This document shows positions 55,548-64,000 of a DNA stretch of 64,000 bases, one piece after another. The position numbers and the translations under genes were made by a program. This DNA is from Candidatus Deianiraea vastatrix (GTDB lineage: Bacteria > Pseudomonadota > Alphaproteobacteria > Rickettsiales > Deianiraeaceae). Where the stretch lies: positions 428,744-492,743 of the forward strand of contig NZ_CP029077.1 in the NCBI RefSeq assembly GCF_007993655.1, read 5' to 3'. The first letter of the stretch is position 1, and each line of letters begins with the position of its first letter. The notes under the pieces were generated by a model, which made no database searches, was not told the origin of the DNA, and was given only the letters and a program-made list of their open reading frames with translations.

Positions 55548-57983
55548 CTAAAACAAATTAACCATCAGCATAACCTTGGACGTTTTCATGTTGATGCTGT
55601 TGTCAAAACTCAGGCCTTTGTACACGTCAACTGCCACAGATGAGCCATTTAATGCGGCAAAATCGTATATGTAGGACGGGCTGTCTTTGTAGTTGTAGCT
55701 GTAATTTGCGTATTCTACGCCGATTGAGAAGTAGTTTCCAAGGTTTAGCATTGCTCCCATGCCATATTTTACGCCAACGAGATTGCGGGATGAGAGTTCC
55801 ATGTAGTTATTTTGGGCTGTTAGGGAGTACTGGGTTTGTTGTTTTGCGAGGTAGGAGAGGATGTCGTAGGAGACAACAACATTTGCATTGCTTGATGTAA
55901 AAACTTGAAATGATTCTACATCGGCAGTTTTTACATCTATTTTATTTTTCAATTCTGTTTCTGCGTTGTAACCCAGTGCAAAAGATAATGTTTTTTCACT
56001 GTTGAAAATACTTGATGTAATAAAATTATATGATATTCTATCAGAATCAGCAATTTCCGATGATTTATCAGACAAACCCTGAAGAAGTATACTTCCACCA
56101 AGAACTCCTTTATAGCTATCATTTGAACCAGGACCTGTAAAATTTGTTGTCATAAAAGACACTGGAGCAATTAAATATTTCCCACTATCATTTGTAATTG
56201 GTTTGTAACTCGACATATCAAGGTAATAAAGAGCATGTGCTGTTAATTGAGTTCCTGGAGTATATCCGCCACCAATCAGATAAAAAATAGGGTGCGATAA
56301 ATCATCATTGGTACTATTTTTATCACCATTTAATGTAATTGATGTGAAATAACCATCTATGTTATCATATAACTCAAGATTGTAGCCATTAAATATATTT
56401 CTAACAAGTGTCATAATATCTGTCAATTTACTGCCATATATATAATCATCAGATAAATTTAATTTTGTCATTAAATTGTGCTTTTCGCCACTATCATCTG
56501 TGTATTCAAGTTTAAATCTCAAATTTGAAAAATTACCTGAAATAATACTCATGTCAGCGCTACCACCATAATGCGTAAAGAATGTTTCTATATTCTTAAT
56601 TAAAGTCTCACTAATAAGCGAGGATGGATTTTTTTCATACTCCATTCTTAAATCTATATAATTGTTTAAAACTTCATTTAACGTCTTTGCAACATTCTCA
56701 CCAACATTTGTATTGATTAGGTTAATATCTGTTTTATTTGCATCAGTTGCATTAGTCGCATAATTTTGCCCAGACATGCTTAAAAATGATCCATTAGTAT
56801 TGAAATTTATTACTGACCCATTGTTTATAAAATATGGAGAGAAGTCTTGTGCAGCTTTTACATTGACATTGTAAATGCTTGATGCCGGTATTTCTAGACC
56901 TAATCTTTTAAAATTACTTATACCATATATGTTATAGTATTCATTTAATAAAATTCCACTTGATGAAATTTCATTTGTATTGTAATAGTTATTCATTATT
57001 TTATTGTCTGTAAATTTTCCACTAATGTATCCTTGAAAAACATTGTTTAAAAAATCTTTTTCCTGGCTTGATACAACGCCATCTTGATTAAAATCTGCAT
57101 CTATTTGTGGATTTTTAAATACTACTTTTGTTTTTGAGAGCGTGCTATCTTTAACATAAGATGGATAGACAACTGATAAAGAAAGTTGTTTTTTATCATA
57201 CCCACTTGCCCCAAAAGTCTGCATCCTAGATATTGCAGGCCCAGCAAAGCCGTAAATTGAAATCCTGTCAAATAAAGTAATACCAAGATGAGCACCAGCA
57301 GAAAGATGTGGCCCACTATATGTAAACTTTGTTATAGTTGATGCTCCACCTACATCTTTGGAATATCTATCAACATTAGAAGTTGCTGAATCGTAGTCTA
57401 TATATGCACCATAATCAAGGGAAGTTGGTCCAAAAAAATACAGGTGATCAATATACTTAAGCCCAATACTCGTTCCACTTGCAGATCCTGCATTATTACT
57501 TACTCCAGTTGGTGCATAACTTGTATCATTTGTTCTAATTTTAAGTTCATCTGAAGGTGTTAAGTTAAATTCAGATGATTTAACATTATATTTAGCAAAG
57601 GATAGTAATACATTGGCAGTTGTTGGATCTTTAACATACAATTTTCCATGGCCAAATACACCATATCTTGGATTTGGACGATATTTTTTAGGTAAATAAG
57701 CGGAAGATTTGCTTTTCAACTGTTGAAAATCAGAATACGGATCGGAATCAATATAACTTAATTCATCTTGAGAATTTACAAAACGATTTTCAGTTGCAGA
57801 CTTTGCTGGTTTTGATTGATTTTTGTCACTTCCATCATCATAAACAAACCCCCCATCCGCCTGATCGGCCGCTAACTGTGTACCATTTTCAGCATTCTGG
57901 GCTAGATCGTCAGATCTTGCTTTATTGCAAAATATCGCAAATAGCAATAGGCAAAATGTTAAATATTTGCAAATAAATAGCAC
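55548..57983 (-). CDS. large outer-membrane beta-barrel surface protein
   Basis: 811 residues with a signal peptide (YLTFCLLLFAIFCNKARS). Alternating strands, late segments such as LGNYFSIGVEYANYSYNY and a terminal MLMVNLF ending in Phe are typical of outer-membrane barrels. Homology resembles P44/Msp2-like surface antigens at the ends, but the central 250 residues are unique. An EF-hand loop is present at 297-308 (DFNQDGVVSSQE), matching D-x-N-x-D-G...E. The N-terminal 100 residues are Asp/Ser-rich. Likely a main surface protein; calcium may stabilise an extracellular loop. Confidence 0.78.
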   Translation of the reverse strand: MLFICKYLTFCLLLFAIFCNKARSDDLAQNAENGTQLAADQADGGFVYDDGSDKNQSKPAKSATENRFVNSQDELSYIDSDPYSDFQQLKSKSSAYLPKKYRPNPRYGVFGHGKLYVKDPTTANVLLSFAKYNVKSSEFNLTPSDELKIRTNDTSYAPTGVSNNAGSASGTSIGLKYIDHLYFFGPTSLDYGAYIDYDSATSNVDRYSKDVGGASTITKFTYSGPHLSAGAHLGITLFDRISIYGFAGPAISRMQTFGASGYDKKQLSLSVVYPSYVKDSTLSKTKVVFKNPQIDADFNQDGVVSSQEKDFLNNVFQGYISGKFTDNKIMNNYYNTNEISSSGILLNEYYNIYGISNFKRLGLEIPASSIYNVNVKAAQDFSPYFINNGSVINFNTNGSFLSMSGQNYATNATDANKTDINLINTNVGENVAKTLNEVLNNYIDLRMEYEKNPSSLISETLIKNIETFFTHYGGSADMSIISGNFSNLRFKLEYTDDSGEKHNLMTKLNLSDDYIYGSKLTDIMTLVRNIFNGYNLELYDNIDGYFTSITLNGDKNSTNDDLSHPIFYLIGGGYTPGTQLTAHALYYLDMSSYKPITNDSGKYLIAPVSFMTTNFTGPGSNDSYKGVLGGSILLQGLSDKSSEIADSDRISYNFITSSIFNSEKTLSFALGYNAETELKNKIDVKTADVESFQVFTSSNANVVVSYDILSYLAKQQTQYSLTAQNNYMELSSRNLVGVKYGMGAMLNLGNYFSIGVEYANYSYNYKDSPSYIYDFAALNGSSVAVDVYKGLSFDNSINMKTSKVMLMVNLF

Positions 57984-58052
57984 AAAAATTTGTTTAAAAA
58001 TAACAAGCTGTTAGAAAGCTAAATGTTCAAAAAATAAAAAGCAATAAAATAC

Positions 58053-58080
58053 TTGAATTTAATATATTTGATGTTACATT
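58053..58080 (+). promoter_or_regulatory. mlaC promoter
   Basis: TTGAAT (58053-58058), 16-bp spacer, TACATT (58075-58080), about 22 nt before the ATG. Confidence 0.55.
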
Positions 58081-58102
58081 AAGAAGAGTTTTTTAGATAA
58101 AT

Positions 58103-58708
58103 ATGAAAAAAATATTATTTTCCTTTTTATTATTAATTTTCTTCGCTCAAGGTAACGTCTTAGCAAGTGAAAGTAATCCAAGAGATTATGTTGTAAAGAT
58201 TGCTAACGATATATTTGCAGTAGTATCAAATAAAAAAATATCAATAGAAAACCAAAGAAAGATGCTTGTTGAAAATTTTATTGATGAAATAGATTTTAAC
58301 TGGAACGCAAGAGCTGCATCTGGAATATATTGGAGGCAAATGAACGAAGAACAAAGAGGTGATTTTGTAAAATATTATAAAAATTTTTTAATAAAAATTT
58401 GGATGCCTAAATTTAGCGGCTACAAAGATGAGAAATATTCTGTTTTGGAAAAGTACGAGACTATGGATAACGGAGATTTTATTGTTAATGTTGAAATTGT
58501 CAAACATGATGGTATTAAAATAAATTTATCTTTTAGGGTAAGGAAATTTGATGATAAATTTAAAATATTAAATGTTATAGCAGAAGGCGTAGACATGGCA
58601 AGAACGTACAATATTCAATTTACAGAATATGCCGATAAGCATGGCTTAGAGGCGCTGCTTGATTATGTTAAAACTGGAAAATCTAAAGATTTATCAAAGT
58701 CCAAATAA
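58103..58708 (+). CDS. mlaC: MlaC-family periplasmic phospholipid carrier
   Basis: MlaC (Ttg2D) ferries phospholipids between the outer-membrane MlaA complex and the inner-membrane MlaFEDB transporter. 201 residues with a signal peptide (KKILFSFLLLIFFAQGNVLA). The helix RKMLVENFIDEIDFNWNARAASGIYWRQMNEEQRGDFVKYYKNFL and the strand pair DGIKINLSFRVRKFDDKFKILNVIAEGV match the family. The other mla genes are not adjacent, as often in Rickettsiales. Confidence 0.9.
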   Translation: MKKILFSFLLLIFFAQGNVLASESNPRDYVVKIANDIFAVVSNKKISIENQRKMLVENFIDEIDFNWNARAASGIYWRQMNEEQRGDFVKYYKNFLIKIWMPKFSGYKDEKYSVLEKYETMDNGDFIVNVEIVKHDGIKINLSFRVRKFDDKFKILNVIAEGVDMARTYNIQFTEYADKHGLEALLDYVKTGKSKDLSKSK

Positions 58709-58816
58709 TAAAAATCTTATATCAAAATTAGCGTCCTTATAAAATATTGACCAAGTTGGTGTGTAGTTTAATTGTCTAATTGTTGAGGTTTATATAACGG
58801 CTACAAAAATAATTTC

Positions 58817-59203
58817 CTAATTATTGCTGTTTTTTTGTTTATAATCTTCAATTGCTGCTTTTATTGCATCTTCTGCAAGAACTGAGCAGTGTATTTTAAC
58901 TGGTGGTAGTTCCAATTCCTGTGCAATATTTGTATTTTGTATATTAAGAGCTTCATCTAATGTTTTTCCTTTTAACATCTCAGTTGCAAGTGAACTTGAT
59001 GCAATTGCAGAGCCGCAACCGTATGTTTTAAATTTAGCGTCTTCTATTATTCCCTCATTGTTAACTTTAATTTGTAATTTCATTACATCGCCACAAGATG
59101 GTGCACCAACCATTGCAGTTCCAACATTTTTATCTTCTTTTTCCAAAGATCCAACATTTCTAGGGTTTTCATAATGATCGATAACTTTATTACTGTATGC
59201 CAT
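58817..59203 (-). CDS. iscU: iron-sulfur cluster scaffold IscU
   Basis: IscU is the scaffold on which IscS builds Fe-S clusters. 128 residues, standard size. The three cluster cysteines are in GAPSCGDVMKLQ, YGCGSAIASSS and KIHCSVLAEDAI; the conserved Asp of PSCGD is present. The HscA-binding LPPVK motif is clear (ELPPVKIHCS). iscS, iscA and hscBA are not next to it in this window. Confidence 0.97.
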   Translation of the reverse strand: MAYSNKVIDHYENPRNVGSLEKEDKNVGTAMVGAPSCGDVMKLQIKVNNEGIIEDAKFKTYGCGSAIASSSLATEMLKGKTLDEALNIQNTNIAQELELPPVKIHCSVLAEDAIKAAIEDYKQKNSNN

Positions 59204-59263
59204 AAAAATAGAAAATATACAATAGAGTTATAATGATTTTTTAAATTACAAGAAGTTTTTACT

Positions 59264-60586
59264 TTATCTCAATGCATACAATATACCATTGCATGAAGAA
59301 TATAGGTATATTGAGTCATTTGTAACAACTGGAGCATGCATTATGCATTTTGGAATTTTAATATCCCGTTTTACATCTCCTGTTTCGATGTCTACAAAAA
59401 TAGCTTTACCAAATGGAGATATTAGCATTATTTCATCATTTATTAAAACTGGACCCCTCCAATTAATTTTATTTTTTCTATACCCAACCCCATTTGATAA
59501 ATATTTCGGTATAATTTGTGTATTTATGTTATCTAATTTTTTTGTCCATTTTATAGCTGGGGCATAAGGTATACTCATTGCAATTAAATCATTGGTATTT
59601 GATACAAAATACATGAAGTTTTTTGATCCGCCAATTGGAGAATTAACGCCAATATCAAGCAATGTTGATGTTCTGTTATTTTCAAGAACAATATTAAATG
59701 GACCATATAAAGGGCCACCAAATAATACACCACCTACATTAATATGTGAAAATAGTGCGTAGTTTGATAAAGATTCGCTTGTCTCGGCGGTGCCTTGCAT
59801 TACAAAATCTTCATAGCCACTGTTTTTATTTAATGCCGTAACATTACCATTTTTATCAAACATTATAATTGAATTACCGTTAACAACTGGCCTTGGGTAA
59901 ACAATTGTCGATTTTTTCATATCAAAAAAATCATTAGATTGCTTTTTTGTAGACCAAATTATATCACCAGTTTCTAGGTTAATTTTATATAATTCAAGAG
60001 ATTTTGATATACCGTATCCAAAAATACCATCTATAGTAAAACCAGAGTGAAATCCAAATTTATCATTTTGAACACTCCATATGATTTTATTATTATCACT
60101 TGTATCAATTGAAACAAGAAGACCATTGCTGTCTGATAATATTAATTTATCCCCGTATAGTGTTAAGTTTGCAAATAAAATATCTTTTTTGCTTTTTGAG
60201 CGAAAAATCTTTATTTTTTTATTATTTTCAATTTTCCACACATTTCCTTTTAAATCTGCTAAAAATAGCATATCTTTATAAGATATAATTCCATTTTCAG
60301 AATTAAAGTAAGAAAATTTAGGCAAAATATCAATTATCTTAGCAATGTTTAATTTATATTTTCCTTCATATGAAAAATGATGCATCGAAGATTCAAGTTT
60401 TGTATTATAAAATCTTGAAAATGCGTCACTGTTTTGATTTGCAAGATTTGCAATTCTTGACTCTGTTACATAATTTTTCTCATCACCTGAGTTAAAAATA
60501 TTATTTCGGTCTTTTTTTAATGGAAGCTTTTTAGAGCACGATGTAAATAATATAAAAGCAATTATTATATAAATTTTTTTTATCAT
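59264..60586 (-). CDS. bamB: BamB-like outer-membrane assembly lipoprotein
   Basis: BamB is a beta-propeller lipoprotein of the BAM complex. 440 residues with a lipoprotein signal (IIIAFILFTSC, lipobox LFTSC). PQQ-like propeller blades are visible: LADLKGNVWKIENNKKI, YKINLETGDIIWSTKK, VTALNKNSGYEDF and VDIETGDVKRDIKIPK. The gene upstream (3 nt away) is yfgM-like, the same pair order as in many proteobacteria. Confidence 0.88.
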   Translation of the reverse strand: MIKKIYIIIAFILFTSCSKKLPLKKDRNNIFNSGDEKNYVTESRIANLANQNSDAFSRFYNTKLESSMHHFSYEGKYKLNIAKIIDILPKFSYFNSENGIISYKDMLFLADLKGNVWKIENNKKIKIFRSKSKKDILFANLTLYGDKLILSDSNGLLVSIDTSDNNKIIWSVQNDKFGFHSGFTIDGIFGYGISKSLELYKINLETGDIIWSTKKQSNDFFDMKKSTIVYPRPVVNGNSIIMFDKNGNVTALNKNSGYEDFVMQGTAETSESLSNYALFSHINVGGVLFGGPLYGPFNIVLENNRTSTLLDIGVNSPIGGSKNFMYFVSNTNDLIAMSIPYAPAIKWTKKLDNINTQIIPKYLSNGVGYRKNKINWRGPVLINDEIMLISPFGKAIFVDIETGDVKRDIKIPKCIMHAPVVTNDSIYLYSSCNGILYALR

Positions 60587-60589
60587 TTT

Positions 60590-61288
60590 TTAATAATAAG
60601 ATCCAATATATGTTGCTTCTTCAACTCTATCTTTCATATATCGAGACTCTATGTTTGCGTATTCATACATATTTCTCATCATTTTATAATATTCTTCGTA
60701 ATTTTTTCTACCAAGTTCAATTTCGGCAATCAATTCCTTTGCAATTGGAGATAAAAAACTTTGACTATTTGCTATTTTTTTAACCTTTTCTATTTTTGGA
60801 TTTTCAACTTTATGCAAAAGCTCAATAGTAAGTATATCGATATCTATAATTTGATTTATATGTTTTAAATTTGAGCGATTTTGAATAAATTTTAAAATAT
60901 CTATCGCATCTTTATACCTTGTTTCAGATAGATATAATTCATTTACAACTTTAAAACCGTTATTTACCCTTAAAATACTATCAAAATTAGTTAAAAAGTT
61001 TGATTTTATATCCTGTAAACTCATTGCTTTGCTATCGGTAATTTCATTTTGAATGTAATAATATTTTACAATCTGGTCTTGTATTTTGGAGTTTTTATGC
61101 ATATTGTAAATTATTCCTGCAACAAAAAACATTACAACAAAAATTAAAAATATCACTATATTTTTACGATTTATTTTTTCACTAAATGATATATTTAAAA
61201 TTATTTTAAAAAAATTTTGAAAAGAATTTCTCACAAAAAGCCCAAGCTTTCTTCCTAAATTTTCAGATATACTAGTGCCAAATATCAT
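60590..61288 (-). CDS. YfgM-like TPR membrane protein
   Basis: 232 residues: one membrane helix (NIVIFLIFVVMFFVAGIIYNMH, about 45-65), then a periplasmic TPR-like helical domain (YKDAIDILKFIQNRSNL, ELIAEIELGRKNYEEYYKMM). This is the layout of YfgM (DUF2659/TPR_21), an ancillary SecYEG/PpiD chaperone. It directly precedes bamB as in E. coli (yfgM-bamB). A TTGACA lies upstream near 61330. Confidence 0.8.
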   Translation of the reverse strand: MIFGTSISENLGRKLGLFVRNSFQNFFKIILNISFSEKINRKNIVIFLIFVVMFFVAGIIYNMHKNSKIQDQIVKYYYIQNEITDSKAMSLQDIKSNFLTNFDSILRVNNGFKVVNELYLSETRYKDAIDILKFIQNRSNLKHINQIIDIDILTIELLHKVENPKIEKVKKIANSQSFLSPIAKELIAEIELGRKNYEEYYKMMRNMYEYANIESRYMKDRVEEATYIGSYY

Positions 61289-61421
61289 AATACTGTATTC
61301 AATACCTCATGTTTAAACAGATAATTCTAAATGTCAAGAATTAATGCTTTATATAAAAAATATTTTTTTATAAAAAAAACTGGAATTTTATATTTTTCAC
61401 TTCTCGATATTATATTGAGAA

Positions 61422-62258
61422 ATGGAAAATTTTATAACAATGGCTCTATTGATTAAGATATTTTTATGTTTTTATTTTATTGCAGTATTTACACTTGACG
61501 CAAAAGCTAAACTTGGAGGATTATACCTTGGATTTGGGCTTGGATCTAGTAATACAGCAATGGAATTGAAAGGTGGTTATGTTGGTGATGTTCCTATAAC
61601 CATAATTACAACTGATGGCTCTACCACAGGTCCTCAAACTGGATCAAAATATACATACTATAGAAACGTTATTGGTATATCAAATTCTCAAGCTTTTTAC
61701 TATGATCTTAATTTTAGCTATCTAATTAATGTAAAAGTACGGCAATCTTTAATATCTTTTGTTTTTGGTCCAGAGGTAAGTGTATTTCAGGGCAGGGGTA
61801 ATAAAAATGACACTGGGTATAATAGAGTTGCAACAATATATACAAATCCCAGTCAAATAGAAGTTACAATGAATGAGCAGTTGAATCAGGCAATTAAAGA
61901 TAAATATTATATTGGTGGTAAAATTGGTATTGGATTTGGCGACAAGGTTATGCTATACGGAACATTTGGTGTGGTAAATTCAAGTTTAACGCAATCCAGT
62001 TTGCAATCAATTGATACATCTGGGAAAACCATATTTTATGATTTATATAAGGGTGATGATAATTATAAAAAAATTGGAGCAGGACTTGCCGCAAATGTTT
62101 TTGAAGATAGTATGTTGATTGGAGTTGAATACTCTATTACAGATTATGATAGAAAAATTTCAAATTATATAATACCATCAACATCAACACCAATTGAATA
62201 TGATTTTAAAACGCAAAGAAGGTTAGCTAGAATGTATATTAATTTTTTATTATTATAA
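61422..62258 (+). CDS. P44/Msp2-like outer-membrane beta-barrel protein
   Basis: 278 residues with a signal peptide (LLIKIFLCFYFIAVFTLDAKA, start at 61422 or the ATG at 61440). The mature start LGGLYLGFGLGSSNTAMELKGGYVGD and strands such as KYYIGGKIGIGFGDKVMLYGTFGVV and SMLIGVEYSITDYDRK are typical of 8-strand surface barrels in Rickettsiales (P44/Msp2 family). The final residues MYINFLLL end the last strand. The stop overlaps the pyrH start by 1 nt, so the two are cotranscribed. Confidence 0.85.
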   Translation: MENFITMALLIKIFLCFYFIAVFTLDAKAKLGGLYLGFGLGSSNTAMELKGGYVGDVPITIITTDGSTTGPQTGSKYTYYRNVIGISNSQAFYYDLNFSYLINVKVRQSLISFVFGPEVSVFQGRGNKNDTGYNRVATIYTNPSQIEVTMNEQLNQAIKDKYYIGGKIGIGFGDKVMLYGTFGVVNSSLTQSSLQSIDTSGKTIFYDLYKGDDNYKKIGAGLAANVFEDSMLIGVEYSITDYDRKISNYIIPSTSTPIEYDFKTQRRLARMYINFLLL

Positions 62259-62959
62259 TGAAGCGTGTTTTGTATAAGATTTCAGGAGAGGTTTTAATGG
62301 GCAGCCGTGAATATGGTCAAGATGCAGTTAAAATCTGCTCAATTGCAAAAGACATCAAGGCTGTTTATGACAGCGGAGTTGAAGTTTGCATAACCGTTGG
62401 TGGTGGTAATATTTTTCGTGGAATAAAATGTGCGGAAGCTGGAATTGATAGAGTAACTGGTGATTATATAGGAATGCTTGCAACTGTCATGAACGCACTT
62501 GCCCTTCAAAGTGCTATTGAAAACCTTGGAATTGACACCCGCGTTATGTCGGGAATTAACATTTCTGCAATGTGTGAGGTTTACATCAGAAGAAAAGCCA
62601 TGAGACACTTATCAAAAGGGCGTATTATTATCTTTGCTGCGGGAACTGGAAATCCATTTTTTACAACTGACACCGGAGCTGTTCTTCGCGCGATTGAAAT
62701 GAACTGTGACGGAGTTTTCAAAGGTACAAGTGTAGATGGTGTCTATTCGGCAGATCCAAAGAAAAACCCAGATGCAACAAGATACGACGCAGTTTCCTAC
62801 GAAGAAGTTATTGGAAAAAATCTTAAAGTAATGGATATATCTGCAGTTTCTATGGCAAGGGATAATAACATGCCAATTTACATTTTTTCCATCAAAGATA
62901 AGGAAAGCCCACTATCTAAAATTTTATCTGGAGACTCTATCTACACAAAAATATCCTAA
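62258..62959 (+). CDS. pyrH: uridylate kinase
   Basis: Hexameric bacterial UMP kinase, 233 residues. Family motifs: YKISGEVLMG (usual KlSGEaL), ITVGGGNIFRG, DYIGMLATVMNALAL, FAAGTGNPFFTTDTGAVLRA, DGVYSADPKKNPDA and the C-terminal SMARDNNMPIYIF. Translation is probably coupled to the surface protein just upstream (TAATG overlap), an unusual partner; the common neighbours tsf and frr are not adjacent here. Confidence 0.96.
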   Translation: MKRVLYKISGEVLMGSREYGQDAVKICSIAKDIKAVYDSGVEVCITVGGGNIFRGIKCAEAGIDRVTGDYIGMLATVMNALALQSAIENLGIDTRVMSGINISAMCEVYIRRKAMRHLSKGRIIIFAAGTGNPFFTTDTGAVLRAIEMNCDGVFKGTSVDGVYSADPKKNPDATRYDAVSYEEVIGKNLKVMDISAVSMARDNNMPIYIFSIKDKESPLSKILSGDSIYTKIS

Positions 62960-62966
62960 CACAAGA

Positions 62967-63614
62967 TTAAAATGCAACTTTTTTAACGTTACTTTTTTCC
63001 TCTTCAATTGCAAAATCTTCGTCTAAAGATCTACTGTCTTCAGATGCATCACCTGCATCAAATTCCAAATCAAATGAGTCGTTTTCAGGTAATTTGGCAT
63101 GCTTGCTTTTTAATACAGATAGAAGCCTTTTTTCAACATCTTCATAGCTTTCATTAAATACAACAGAAAGTTCGCTGCAAACTCTATCAAGGGCAGTTTT
63201 GTATTTTGATCTTTCTGTATAAGATTTATTTGGATCGATTGAACAAATAAATCCATCACGAACAACTTCTGCAAGATTCATTAAAACTCCAGAATATATT
63301 TTTGCATCATATTCTTGCATTCTTTTGTTCCATATACCGCGCTGATTTCTTGGTGCTTTTACAATAACATCGAAAACTTTATCAGCAATTTCTTTTGATG
63401 CTATTTTTCTAAGACCAGAATTTGTAAGATTGCTTTCTGGAATTAAAACATCGGATTTATTTTTTTCAAAGTGGATTTTATAAAAATATTGCAAACCTGC
63501 TGACGTTTCAAGCTCAACATAGTCAACAAATTTGCCAACGCCGTGAGCGGGAAGTACAACAAATTCACCTGTGTTAAAGATACATAATTTTTGGATTTTT
63601 CCTGTTTTTGCCAT
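62967..63614 (-). CDS. CarD-family transcription regulator
   Basis: CarD proteins bind the RNA polymerase beta subunit and stabilise open promoters, often at rRNA genes. 215 residues. The N-terminal RNAP-interacting Tudor-like domain (GEFVVLPAHGVGKFVDYVELE, YFYKIHF, DVLIPESNLTNSGLRKI) is followed by the C-terminal helical DNA-binding domain (FSGVLMNLAEVVRDG region). An acidic tail of about 40 residues follows. The gene converges with pyrH and has a clear promoter. Confidence 0.92.
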   Translation of the reverse strand: MAKTGKIQKLCIFNTGEFVVLPAHGVGKFVDYVELETSAGLQYFYKIHFEKNKSDVLIPESNLTNSGLRKIASKEIADKVFDVIVKAPRNQRGIWNKRMQEYDAKIYSGVLMNLAEVVRDGFICSIDPNKSYTERSKYKTALDRVCSELSVVFNESYEDVEKRLLSVLKSKHAKLPENDSFDLEFDAGDASEDSRSLDEDFAIEEEKSNVKKVAF

Positions 63615-63638
63615 ATATTTATAATATAATGTAAAATC

Positions 63639-63666
63639 AATATACTGATTTTTGAAACAATGTCAA
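63639..63666 (-). promoter_or_regulatory. carD promoter
   Basis: Minus strand: CTTGACA with TTGACA at 63661-63666, 16-bp spacer, TATATT (63639-63644), about 25 nt before the start. Confidence 0.75.
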
Positions 63667-63755
63667 GCATTATTTTTTTATTTTTTTATAATTTTGTAAA
63701 AATATCTTTACTTTTTTATTTTATAGATCTTTTTATAGTCAAAATTTTGTATTTT

Positions 63756-64000
63756 ATGTCAGTTAAAATTAGCGAATGCGTTTCTCTTGGTCATCCAGAT
63801 AAAATTGCTGATTACATATCTTGTTATATTTTAGATGAATTTATAAAACAAGACCCTTATACAAAATATGCCCTAGAGGTTCAGGTAAAAGATAATACCA
63901 TTAATCTTGCTGGAGAAGTGTCGTCTAAATGTGAAGATATTGACTACAAAGCTTTGTGTCAAAAAGCATTAATTGATATTGGATATAACAAAGATTATAT
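63756..64000 (+). CDS. metK: S-adenosylmethionine synthetase, 5' part (truncated by window end)
   Basis: The first 81 codons of metK. SVKISECVSLGHPDKIADYIS matches the N-terminal ATP-binding motif (usual SESVSEGHPDKIADQISD) with the catalytic His in GHPDK; AGEVSS matches the GE(I/V)(T/S) strand. The rest lies beyond the window. No SD; the leader is AT-only. Confidence 0.92.
   Translation, partial: MSVKISECVSLGHPDKIADYISCYILDEFIKQDPYTKYALEVQVKDNTINLAGEVSSKCEDIDYKALCQKALIDIGYNKDY

Overview
This is a 64 kb piece of an AT-rich bacterial chromosome. It most likely comes from a host-associated alphaproteobacterium of the order Rickettsiales. The evidence is a 16S rRNA gene standing alone (no 23S/5S beside it), an alphaproteobacterial-type malate dehydrogenase, 5-aminolevulinate synthase (HemA, C4 pathway), a CarD regulator, scattered nuo genes and P44/Msp2-like barrels. 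Unlike most Rickettsiales, the window carries amino-acid biosynthesis genes: DAHP synthase, aroA, a fused aroK-aroE-aroD, leuA and ilvC. A Deianiraea-like, less host-dependent lineage is my best guess; this is inference and not a phylogenetic result.

Layout. 1-5.6 kb: 3' end of rpoA, two hypotheticals, grpE, a hypothetical, the trxA-mdh pair and miaA. 5.7-8.2 kb: a lipoprotein gene split by an IS1595-type element that carries an HsdS-like passenger gene. 8.3-12.7 kb: a pentapeptide-repeat membrane protein, tRNA-Gly and tRNA-Ile, argS and glpX. 13.3-19.8 kb: aromatic pathway (aroKED fusion, aroA, DAHP synthase), a HAD lipoprotein and a Bax-inhibitor-like protein. 20-27.5 kb: a coiled-coil protein, clpB, a broken repeat protein, ogt and leuA. 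27.7-30.7 kb: 16S rRNA in its own processing stem, then a decayed Ntn-hydrolase gene. 30.7-41.5 kb: glmU, bamD, maeB, folP, an Xaa-Pro peptidase and lineage-specific proteins. 42-50.7 kb: nuoF, nuoM/mrpC-like, lpxA-fabZ, trhO, hemA and a permease. 50.7-64 kb: ilvC, tsaE/rlmE, a putative metalloprotease, an MFS exporter, outer-membrane proteins, mlaC, iscU, yfgM-bamB, pyrH, carD and the 5' end of metK.

The most striking observation is at the 3' end of the 16S gene. The helix 45 region is intact, but the sequence that should read GGATCACCTCC reads GGATTACAATT, so the anti-Shine-Dalgarno core is gone. Consistently, almost no start codon in the window has a GGAGG-like site, and leaders are short and AT-rich. 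Many genes show a clear sigma70-type promoter (C-TTGACA, usually 16-17 bp, TATAAT-like) close to the start. In several cases the promoter overlaps a longer upstream reading frame and so fixes the true start downstream.

Single hydrophilic, unrecognised proteins lie between housekeeping genes. Several have consensus-perfect promoters, and two share the N-terminus MNQPN. These are the best candidates in the window for lineage-specific host-interaction factors.
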